Of a stretch of DNA of 39,487 bases, positions 23,605 to 31,259 are shown piece after piece (within the stretch, counting starts at the first letter, position 1; each line of letters begins with the position of its first letter). The stretch comes from Pseudobdellovibrionaceae bacterium (GTDB lineage: Bacteria; Bdellovibrionota; FAC87; UBA2466), in NCBI GenBank assembly GCA_023250715.1, contig JAHFAF010000012.1, positions 1 through 39,487 on the forward strand. The letters are read 5' to 3'. The translations under genes were made by a program, and so were the position numbers. Below the pieces are notes generated by a model. The model worked only from the letters and a program-made list of their open reading frames with translations. It did not search any database and had not been told where the DNA came from.

Positions 23605-24942
23605 ATGAAAATATTTTTCGCATTTCTTCTAGTTAACTCGATCTCTAGCGCCGCTGCGCCGACATCGATCCTCTCATTACCGCATCGAGTCGAGATACTC
23701 CCGAACGGTTTGAGAGTTTTCATGGTGAACTACCCCAGCCCGGGAGCGGTGGCTTATCAACTTCCCGTTCATGCAGGCTCGCGAAACGAAATTGAAAAGG
23801 GAAAGACCGGCTTCGCCCACTTTTTCGAACACCTGATGTTTCGAGGGACGAAGAATTTAAGTGGAAAAGAGTTTGGAAATCTCTACGCAAGACTTGGCTG
23901 CGAGAATAATGCGTGGACCGCGTCCGACATGACCGACTACCACGGCGAAGTCGCGACGGCCTATCTACCGCAGATCCTCGCTGCAGAAGCCGATCGGTTT
24001 GCGAATCTTTCGTTCGATGAAAAAGCTCTAAAAGACGAAGCGGGGGCGGTATTGGGCGAGTACAACAAGGATATCGCTCAACCTGAATTCATGCTGGAAG
24101 AAACGCTACTCGCCGCCGCGTTCAAGCAACACCCCTACGGGCATACGACAATGGGTTACCGTGAGGACGTTCTAAAATTCACGGAAAGGTATAAAGACGT
24201 TTGGCCCTTTTTTCGCCGGTACTATCGACCGAGCAATGTCGCTGTCGTCCTAGTAGGAGACTTCGATTTTGAAAAAACACTTTCGGTAATTCGCGAAAAA
24301 TTTGGCGGCTGGAAAGATCCCGAGGTGGAAGAAGTAAAGATCCCCCAGGAGCCGACCCAAACAGAAGCACGCAATGCGAAAGTAATTTTGAAAAAACCGA
24401 CGCAAACACGATTGGTCGTCGCCTTCAAAACCCCCGCCTTTAGCACTAAGAATATCGATTCGATGACACTGGCCGTACTGGCGGAGATGACTTTTTCCAC
24501 CACTTCGGAATTTCAAAAGACCTATCGATTCGGGAAAAAATGGCTCGATGCCATCGACGCTGGCCCCAATGAGTCTTTCGACCCCGGGCTTTGGAGCATT
24601 TCGGTGCGGCTCGCGGAGGCGGGAGAAAAACACAGAGCGGAAATCTTGAAGGCTATCGACCAGGAAATAGAGAAGCTAAGAAGCCAACCACCCAAACCCG
24701 CACGCCTGAATGCTACAAAGAAGAGGTTTCGAAATGCCGCCCTCACGAGCTGGTTCTCTTCTCCGGAAGCCCTGGCGGGAAGAATCGCTTGGTACACGAC
24801 ACATGAATCAGATTTGGGCGTACTGGATCGTATCTTCGATCGGTTGGATCAGGTAACTCCCCTCGGAGTGCAAACCTACGCGAAGAAACATTTACTCGCG
24901 TCCGCAAAAACGACCGTCAGCTTGGAAGGAAGTGGCAAGTGA
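23605..24942 (+). CDS. M16 family zinc metallopeptidase, exported, catalytically competent
   Basis: Signal peptide. Inverted zinc motif HxxEH in GFAHFFEHLMFRGT. M16 features 'AWTASDMTDYHGEV', 'HPYGHTTMGYREDV'. Confidence 0.93.
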   Translation: MKIFFAFLLVNSISSAAAPTSILSLPHRVEILPNGLRVFMVNYPSPGAVAYQLPVHAGSRNEIEKGKTGFAHFFEHLMFRGTKNLSGKEFGNLYARLGCENNAWTASDMTDYHGEVATAYLPQILAAEADRFANLSFDEKALKDEAGAVLGEYNKDIAQPEFMLEETLLAAAFKQHPYGHTTMGYREDVLKFTERYKDVWPFFRRYYRPSNVAVVLVGDFDFEKTLSVIREKFGGWKDPEVEEVKIPQEPTQTEARNAKVILKKPTQTRLVVAFKTPAFSTKNIDSMTLAVLAEMTFSTTSEFQKTYRFGKKWLDAIDAGPNESFDPGLWSISVRLAEAGEKHRAEILKAIDQEIEKLRSQPPKPARLNATKKRFRNAALTSWFSSPEALAGRIAWYTTHESDLGVLDRIFDRLDQVTPLGVQTYAKKHLLASAKTTVSLEGSGK

Positions 24943-26438
24943 GGATCTCTCTCGTATTTTTCGGCCTGGTGAGCCTTTACGCCTACTCCGCTGTCGCCCC
25001 CACGCAGTTTCTGCCGAAAGGGGAAACGGGGCTTCCCATTACGACGATCAATCTCACCTTTCGCGTGGGATCGGCCGATGATCCCACCGATCAGGCGGGT
25101 GTTGCATTTCTCACGGGTAGAATGCTTCGCGAGGGGGGCGTCAAAAAAATGAAAGACTTGCCCGCACGCAATCGCGCTCAGATCGAGGACTTTCTCTATC
25201 CCTACTCTGCACACATCGATGTCTCCGTGGAAAAGGAACAAACTTCTTTCACGGTAACTATGTCCGCCAAAGAAGCGATGCCACTTTTCAAGGTGCTGGT
25301 CCAAATGCTCCAAACCCCGGCTTGGGACCCGAAGGAATTCGCTCGTATCAAGGCCGAAACGTTGGATGGCCTTACCCAAAGAATGCCCAGGGAAGATCAG
25401 GAGGAGCTCGGAAAGGCCGCACTTGATCAAGCAATCTATGGAAAGAATCACCCTTACGGACATGTGGATGAGGGTACTGTTGCTTCGGTAAAGGCGGTAA
25501 AGCTCGAGCAGGTAAAGAAGTTTTTCACACAGAGCTACACTCTGAATCGACTCAGCGTGGGGCTCGGCGGAGTCGTGGACGAAGACCTGAGAGCTTTTTC
25601 GAATGGCGCTTTTTCATTTCTCTCGGAATCGCCTTCGATAAAAACGGAGATTCCTTTCCCTGAACCGATGAAGGGAAGACAACTTACTATCGTCACCGGC
25701 CCCTTTGAATCCACGGGCATTCATTTGGGCCAAGCAGTTTCTTTCAATCGCGGAAATCCTGAGTTCGCATCAATGTATCTTGCGGCCACTGCGTTTGGAA
25801 AACACCGCTCCTTCGTAGGAAGGCTCATGAAGAGCGTACGCGAAGTCCGCGGGCTGAACTACGGGACCTATTCCTATGTAGAAGACTTTCCGAATGGCGG
25901 CCAGCAACTCGTCCCGCCGACGCAAAGCGCGCGCAGTCGTCAGGCATTTACCGTGTGGGCACGCCCCACGCCGGTTCCGAATGGCTGTTTTCTTTTGCGG
26001 CAAGTCTTGCGCGAAGTAGACAGCCTCACCACGGAAGGGCTTACTCAAGCAGAGTTCGAGTTAGGCCAAAGTCATCTCGTTGGAAGTCTTCCTCTTCTCT
26101 CGGCAAGCCTCGAGCGAAACTTGGGCGAGCAAATCGATAATGCGTTTTACGGAACCTCGGCACCTCTTGTTCCGCAACTCGAAGCACTAAAATTACGGGA
26201 TGTGAATTCCGCTCTAAAGCATCACCTCACACCCAATTCAATTCACATTGTGGTAGTCACACCCGATGCGGAAAAATTCAAGGAAGCGATTTCAAAACCG
26301 CGTTGCGATATTCAATACGCCGCCGGAATCGAAAAACCCGATGAAGTGAAAGCCGAGGACGAAAAGATCGCGACCTATCCTGTTCACATCGCACCAGCCA
26401 ACATCAAGGTAATCACCGCCGAATCCGTCTACCAATAG
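24939..26438 (+). CDS. M16 family peptidase-like protein, exported, non-catalytic partner
   Basis: GTG start overlapping the previous stop (GTGA). M16 fold signatures 'LTFRVGSADDPTDQAGVAFLTGRML' (no HxxEH) and 'KNHPYGHVDEGTVASVKAV', 'EVRGLNYGTYSYVE'. Confidence 0.88.
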   Translation: MRISLVFFGLVSLYAYSAVAPTQFLPKGETGLPITTINLTFRVGSADDPTDQAGVAFLTGRMLREGGVKKMKDLPARNRAQIEDFLYPYSAHIDVSVEKEQTSFTVTMSAKEAMPLFKVLVQMLQTPAWDPKEFARIKAETLDGLTQRMPREDQEELGKAALDQAIYGKNHPYGHVDEGTVASVKAVKLEQVKKFFTQSYTLNRLSVGLGGVVDEDLRAFSNGAFSFLSESPSIKTEIPFPEPMKGRQLTIVTGPFESTGIHLGQAVSFNRGNPEFASMYLAATAFGKHRSFVGRLMKSVREVRGLNYGTYSYVEDFPNGGQQLVPPTQSARSRQAFTVWARPTPVPNGCFLLRQVLREVDSLTTEGLTQAEFELGQSHLVGSLPLLSASLERNLGEQIDNAFYGTSAPLVPQLEALKLRDVNSALKHHLTPNSIHIVVVTPDAEKFKEAISKPRCDIQYAAGIEKPDEVKAEDEKIATYPVHIAPANIKVITAESVYQ

Positions 26439-26446
26439 GTACGGCA

Positions 26447-26469
26447 TACCTTTGTGAAGGTAAAATTTT
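26447..26469. terminator. Weak stem-loop between convergent genes
   Basis: TACCTT-TGTG-AAGGTA followed by AAATTTT. Low-GC stem; could act in either direction. Confidence 0.3.
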
Positions 26470-26816
26470 CACGGCCCGGACTGAACCTCTGCAGACAATC
26501 CATTTTCAACGGAGAATTTTACCAACACTTTAGATTCTCTTTGGCCGCTTCCAGAGCTAGCGAATAGCGGAATCATGAAAATCCTTTTCCACACCTCTTC
26601 GTTTTTCACGGAGCCGACTATTTCAAATGCCATTTTCACTGAGCGGGGCGCGGCAACGCTTGTCTTCTTGTACGGAGTGATGAAATAGGGACTGTAGGCG
26701 ATTCTTCGTACCGGAAAAACACGAGCTCTGAAAGCATCCGAAGGGGGGATACGAAGAACTACGTCGCTCGGATTACTCTCGTAAATGTTGCCTTGGACGG
26801 TGGCATTTAACTCCAA
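26469..26816 (-). CDS. Small protein of unknown function, possibly the C-terminal part of a frameshifted secreted protein
   Basis: 115-aa ORF from a TTG start without signal peptide, beta-rich. Overlaps the upstream 81-aa ORF by 10 bp in another frame. Confidence 0.45.
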   Translation of the reverse strand: MELNATVQGNIYESNPSDVVLRIPPSDAFRARVFPVRRIAYSPYFITPYKKTSVAAPRSVKMAFEIVGSVKNEEVWKRIFMIPLFASSGSGQRESKVLVKFSVENGLSAEVQSGP

Positions 26817-27034
26817 GACTCCTTAAAATTCGTAACGTTTTGCAGGGCCCCCTGCTTTCTTTCAATTTGAGACTTCGTAATATTCACCGATGTGATCTCC
26901 CAGACTTCGATGGGGTCCTCAGCGATCGGAACAATGGTAAACCCCTCGGGTAATTCATTAGAAAAACCTGGCCGGGGAACGAACGACAAAAATAACAACC
27001 AGATAATCGTCCTTTTAATATTCTTAGTTTTCAT
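26807..27034 (-). CDS. Short exported protein of unknown function (N-terminal part?)
   Basis: MKTKNIKRTIIWLLFLSFVPRPGFSNELPEG signal peptide. Ends shortly after the mature region starts. Confidence 0.5.
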   Translation of the reverse strand: MKTKNIKRTIIWLLFLSFVPRPGFSNELPEGFTIVPIAEDPIEVWEITSVNITKSQIERKQGALQNVTNFKESWS

Positions 27035-27141
27035 ACGGGCTGACCTCTCCAATTGGGAGGTGACTTAACAAGTTTCAAGGCCTCAATCCACAATTCTCAA
27101 GAATTCCCCATGAGGTTCTGGTTGCGCACCTTGAAACCAGG

Positions 27142-28227
27142 CTAGGAATTCCTTGAAAGGAGGCGGCCCAGAAAACCGTCAGACTTCCCTACTCCCCGAT
27201 ACAAGGTCAGGCGCTTGCCCTCCTGCTGGCCGGCTTTGAAAGACTCGCGATCGCGGTACATTCCGCTCCTGCCGAAAGAAGCGAGCCGGGGATAACGGTC
27301 GCGCACGAAAGACGTCAACCGAGGATCTTCTTTGATCTGAAGTGCAAGAGAGTCGGACTCTACCGCGGGCACCTCCAATTTTTTTCGAAACTCGGTAAGA
27401 AGGCCCAAGAAATAGGACGATTTCCCCCGGACAGAAGCTCCCGTCTCAGAGCGGAAAAGCTTCCAGCGTAATTGAATTTGATTCCACAGAAAATGATAGA
27501 CATACTCAGCCATATCTACATTCGTTCGAGTCCCGAGAATCTCTATCATTTTGAACGTGGTATTAGCTTTCGCATCGAACCGACTCGCATGGATCACGCG
27601 CACAAAAAAATAATCATTCAAAATGGAGGCAATCAAGAAGTGATGCCGCTCCATTCTCTTTTTTCCAGAAGAGATCTCCCGGCTCACATAATCCCGTCTG
27701 ATTCCACTCTCTAGAGTTTCCAAATTATGGCGCGCATAAAGTTCCTGAACTTTTTTCATCGCAGCGGTCGCTTCATGTTGGTTCGAGGAGCCCGCCAAGG
27801 CCAACAACTTTTCCACCCTGCCCTGCAATCGCGCTCTTTCGGGATCGGCAAAGGCCTCTCGCCAGGCCTCAAGCGGAAGGGAAGGATCGGTAACCGACTG
27901 ACACGCCCAATCGGCAACTCCAAATCGCTGGCAAGCCAAGCGAAATAGCGGGCCGTGGCCTTCGTCGGAAAGGTCTTTCTCAGTCACCCACTGATGAGCC
28001 ATCTCATGCTTTAAAATCTCGAGCACCACTGCCCAGGGTTGGGTCTCGATAAGGCGCTGAGAAAGAGTCAGGGTGCGGGTCACCGGGTCCCATTGCCCCC
28101 ACCTACTTTTTTCATTATTCACGCGAATGACAGGACGCCGCAGTTTGGAGCGATAGGCGAAGCAGAAATGCTCGTATTCCCTTTCAAGTTGGGTAACCCA
28201 GGCGCGAATTTGTTCAGGGGCATTCAT
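27142..28227 (-). CDS. SprT-like zinc-binding (HExxH) protein with DUF2786-like domain
   Basis: SRWGQWDPVTRTLTLSQRLI, HEMAHQWVTEKDLSDEGHGPLFR (HExxH...H), and 'KLLALAGSSNQHEATAAMKKVQELYARHNLE' (DUF2786-like). Likely start ATG 28227. Confidence 0.82.
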   Translation of the reverse strand: MNAPEQIRAWVTQLEREYEHFCFAYRSKLRRPVIRVNNEKSRWGQWDPVTRTLTLSQRLIETQPWAVVLEILKHEMAHQWVTEKDLSDEGHGPLFRLACQRFGVADWACQSVTDPSLPLEAWREAFADPERARLQGRVEKLLALAGSSNQHEATAAMKKVQELYARHNLETLESGIRRDYVSREISSGKKRMERHHFLIASILNDYFFVRVIHASRFDAKANTTFKMIEILGTRTNVDMAEYVYHFLWNQIQLRWKLFRSETGASVRGKSSYFLGLLTEFRKKLEVPAVESDSLALQIKEDPRLTSFVRDRYPRLASFGRSGMYRDRESFKAGQQEGKRLTLYRGVGKSDGFLGRLLSRNS

Positions 28228-28262
28228 GAGAATGTTATAGTTTGTCCTGAATAGGAGGGCGG

Positions 28263-29255
28263 ATGTCAAAATTTGTTTGGTTTCCAGTAGGGCTGCTCCT
28301 TGCACTTCCCTCTTTTGCAGAAGTCCATGCAAAAGGCCTCCTTTTTCGAAAACACACCGCACCGGAAGTGGTAGCAATTCCGGGAAACCTCGACATCCAT
28401 GACTTTAGACTTATCGATAAGAGTCGAGGAGACCGAGAGATTCCGGTACGCGCCTACGTCCCCAAGGGAAAGGGCCCCTTCCCTACGGTTCTTTTTTCTC
28501 CTGGACTCGGAGGATCTCGAGAGACATATGTTTATCTCGCGATCGCCTGGGCAGCGGCCGGTTATTTAGTTTTGATCCCCACCCACGCCGGCAGCGCCAC
28601 GGACGATATGAATACACTGGGAGGAAATCTCATCGGAAAAGGCATCAAGGCCGTTCGGATCGTTTCTGATCAACGAAACTGGACGAACCGGGTGCAGGAC
28701 ATGCAATACCTTCTCGCCCACACTCAAGAAGTGGAATTTCTCGCGGGAAAAATAGACAAGGAGAAAATTGCCTTGGCCGGCCATTCCTTTGGAGCGCAAA
28801 CCGCCTTAGCGGGAACAGGCGCTAAAATTCATCTCTCTGGAAAAGAAAATCCCTCGCTACTGATTCCAGAAGCTAAAATTGCCATCGCAATTTCTCCCCA
28901 AGGCGAAGGGAGAATGGGATTTAAAGATGATTCTTGGAGTGAGCTCTCTAAACCCACGCTCTTTATCCGAGGAGAAAGGGATGCGGGGATCTTCGGAGAC
29001 GCCCCGGAAACACGAGATCACCCTTTCCAACATGCGCCCTCCAACGGAAAAATGTACCATGCGCTGATCCCAGGGGAACACGCGACCCACATGTTCTTCG
29101 TCGGAGACGGGGTAACAGCAAAAGCGAAAGAGTCGGTGAAAGACGTGGAGGAGCTAACCCTTACCTTTCTGAACAAGTTCCTGAAAAAGAACTCTCCCAC
29201 CGAAATCGCGACAGAGGGAACCCGCGAAGGCCGCGTCGTTCTTAAAACAAAGTAA
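28263..29255 (+). CDS. Exported alpha/beta hydrolase (dienelactone hydrolase / PAF-acetylhydrolase-like)
   Basis: Signal peptide MSKFVWFPVGLLLALPSFAEVHA. 'PFPTVLFSPGLGGSRETY', nucleophile elbow GHSFG, C-terminal 'GEHATHMFF'. SD AGGAGGG. Confidence 0.87.
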   Translation: MSKFVWFPVGLLLALPSFAEVHAKGLLFRKHTAPEVVAIPGNLDIHDFRLIDKSRGDREIPVRAYVPKGKGPFPTVLFSPGLGGSRETYVYLAIAWAAAGYLVLIPTHAGSATDDMNTLGGNLIGKGIKAVRIVSDQRNWTNRVQDMQYLLAHTQEVEFLAGKIDKEKIALAGHSFGAQTALAGTGAKIHLSGKENPSLLIPEAKIAIAISPQGEGRMGFKDDSWSELSKPTLFIRGERDAGIFGDAPETRDHPFQHAPSNGKMYHALIPGEHATHMFFVGDGVTAKAKESVKDVEELTLTFLNKFLKKNSPTEIATEGTREGRVVLKTK

Positions 29256-29357
29256 CACCCGCCTGCCAAAATACGGCTGTATTCCAGTAGTCATCAGCGA
29301 ATCCACTGAGAAAAACCCCTGGCCTGCCGGCTGCACTGAAAGGCCGCGGAGGTCCGC

Positions 29358-29939
29358 ATGAGTAAGCTCATTTCTTGCCTGATTCTTTTTGTTGCGTTAA
29401 GCGCCTTCGCCGAAGACATTCAGATTTTGAAAATGACAACCCACGGACGAAAGTGTCGGGGTCAGGATGTTCAACTCCTCCAAAATGGTAACGCTTTTTC
29501 TCTGCTCTTTAATCGCTTCGCAATTGAACTAAACGCAGGCGAAAGCACGAACGGATACGCGGAAGTGGAAACTTGCGTTGTCACCTTGGATATCAGACTT
29601 CCCGCGGATCGCTGCCTCGAGCAGGTCGATCAAGTCTTTAGTGGCGGAATTTTGAAAAGCTCTCGCTCTCGCGGAAGCCTTCTCATCGCCTACAATATTC
29701 ACGGAGTTTACGGGCAGGCCCTAAAACAGTGGCGCTTGAATAACCCTATTAACCCCGAGGATGCGGACTCGATCTTCTCAATCAATTTCTCAAAACGCCC
29801 ACGGCCATCCTGTATTAAAGGCCGGGTCCGGTACACGGCTTTAATCATCATGGAAGCATTCCGATATTCTTTGGCAAACGATCACTTTCTCTCCCAAATC
29901 GACTCAAATGATGCCGAGCTGTTCCTGCGGCTACGCTAA
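29358..29939 (+). CDS. Secreted protein with four or more Cys, DUF4360-like
   Basis: Signal peptide MSKLISCLILFVALSAFAED. 'KCRGQDVQLLQNGNAFSLLFNRFAIELNAGE...CVVTLDIRLPADRC' resembles the DUF4360 pattern. SD GGAGG. Confidence 0.6.
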   Translation: MSKLISCLILFVALSAFAEDIQILKMTTHGRKCRGQDVQLLQNGNAFSLLFNRFAIELNAGESTNGYAEVETCVVTLDIRLPADRCLEQVDQVFSGGILKSSRSRGSLLIAYNIHGVYGQALKQWRLNNPINPEDADSIFSINFSKRPRPSCIKGRVRYTALIIMEAFRYSLANDHFLSQIDSNDAELFLRLR

Positions 29940-29949
29940 CCCTGAATCT

Positions 29950-30020
29950 GCGAGCGCAAGCGAAGCAGTCTCACTGTCCTAAGATCGAATGCACATGATT
30001 GCTTCGGGCTTCGCCCTCGC
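29950..30020. terminator. Long imperfect stem-loop between convergent genes (bidirectional terminator or REP-like element)
   Basis: Arm GCGAGCGCAAGCGAAGCAGTC (29950-29970) vs GATTGCTTCGGGCTTCGCCCTCGC (29997-30020), with GGGC-TTC-GCCC as an alternative inner hairpin. Confidence 0.45.
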
Positions 30021-30030
30021 AAGTACGGAA

Positions 30031-30477
30031 TTATTTCTTCTTCGCAGCGGGAGTAAATCGCAGACAAACCGAATTGATGCAATACCTCTTCCCCGTCGGC
30101 TTAGGTCCATCATCGAAAACGTGGCCTAGGTGGGCGCCACAGCGGCTGCATTTCACTTCCGTACGGTGCATCCCGTACGCATTATCATCGGTAAGAGTGA
30201 CCTTATCGACGGCAACGGCTTGAAAGAAGCTGGGCCATCCAGTGCCGGAGTCGAATTTTGCCTCCGAAGAAAAAAGTTCCTGGCCGCACGAAGAGCAAAC
30301 AAATGTGCCCTTCTCGGTGAAGTGAGCATACTTACCCGTAAAAGGACGCTCGGTCCCGGCCTCGCGGCAGACGGATATTTCTTCCGGCGTCAGTTTTGTT
30401 TTCCAATACTCGAGAGGTTTTGTTTTCAGATCTTCTGCTGCAAAAGCGGAAACAAAAAATAATATAAGAAAGGTCAT
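30031..30477 (-). CDS. msrB: Exported (periplasmic) peptide methionine (R)-S-oxide reductase MsrB
   Basis: Signal peptide [60 protein letters not shown] overlap with the response regulator gene. Confidence 0.93.
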   Translation of the reverse strand: MTFLILFFVSAFAAEDLKTKPLEYWKTKLTPEEISVCREAGTERPFTGKYAHFTEKGTFVCSSCGQELFSSEAKFDSGTGWPSFFQAVAVDKVTLTDDNAYGMHRTEVKCSRCGAHLGHVFDDGPKPTGKRYCINSVCLRFTPAAKKK

Positions 30478-31166
30478 TTGCGTACTTTATACCCGATTCC
30501 ACGCACCGTCACGATGCGGCCTCCTTCTTCTCCCAATTTTTTTCTCAGCGTCATCACATGCACATCAATATTTCGTTTTACTAGCTCACTTTCATTTCTC
30601 TCTAATCGTTTTAAGAGCTCTTCTCGTGAAAAGGCCTTACCGGCATCCCTTGCCAATTCCCAAAGAAGATCGAATTCAGTCGCGGTAAAAGGAACCACTT
30701 CTCCGTGCACCCTTACTTCGCGGGTTCGTAAGTCCATCCGAATGCCGCCCACATGCAGATCATTCAAAACGGGATCATTCAAATTAGGCCCAGACCGCCG
30801 AAGGACCGCGCGAATACGGGCAATCAATGTGCGGACGCTAAAAGGCTTCGCCACATAATCGTCGGCGCCGAGCTCAAGCCCAAGAGTAACATCGGCCTCC
30901 TCCGAATGAGCCGTCACCATGATGATCGGAATCGCTTTGGTTTTGTCTTCTTCACGCAGCCGCTTACAGACTTCAATCCCATTCATTTGAGGCATCGTAA
31001 TATCGAGAAGCACCAACGAAGGTTGAAAGGAATGCACGGCATCCAGACCCGCCTTCCCATCGGCGGCCCACTTCACCCGAAAGCCCTCCCTCTCCAGCCG
31101 TGCTTGAACCATCTCAGCTATCGCGACATCATCTTCGACGATTAGAATTTTCTCAGCGGCGGCCAT
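30474..31166 (-). CDS. OmpR/PhoB-family response regulator
   Basis: Receiver: ILIVEDDVAIAEMV, VLLDITMP, VTAHS, AKPFS. C-terminal winged helix: 'GEVVPFTATEFDLLWELARDAGKAFSREELLKRLERNE...RNIDVHVMTLRKKLGEEGGRIVTVRGIGYKV'. Confidence 0.96.
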   Translation of the reverse strand: MAAAEKILIVEDDVAIAEMVQARLEREGFRVKWAADGKAGLDAVHSFQPSLVLLDITMPQMNGIEVCKRLREEDKTKAIPIIMVTAHSEEADVTLGLELGADDYVAKPFSVRTLIARIRAVLRRSGPNLNDPVLNDLHVGGIRMDLRTREVRVHGEVVPFTATEFDLLWELARDAGKAFSREELLKRLERNESELVKRNIDVHVMTLRKKLGEEGGRIVTVRGIGYKVRK

Positions 31167-31198
31167 AAACTAAAATTTGTTCCTTGAAATGAGAAGTC

Positions 31199-31255
31199 AC
31201 CGATCTCTTATCGGTTGGAAATTCCGAAAGAAATAGACGAAATAGACCGATAAGA
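31199..31255. promoter_or_regulatory. Divergent regulatory region with ACCGAT half-sites
   Basis: ACCGAT-CTCTT-ATCGGT (31199-31215), and TCTTATCGGT (31206-31215) as a perfect 10-bp inverted repeat of ACCGATAAGA (31246-31255). Also the direct repeat GAAATAGACGAAATAGAC. Confidence 0.55.
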
Positions 31256-31259
31256 AAAC

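Noticed and set aside
24876-25463. 195-aa minus-strand ORF over the second M16 gene
   Set aside because: Antisense shadow; no recognisable features and the plus strand has a coherent M16 fold.
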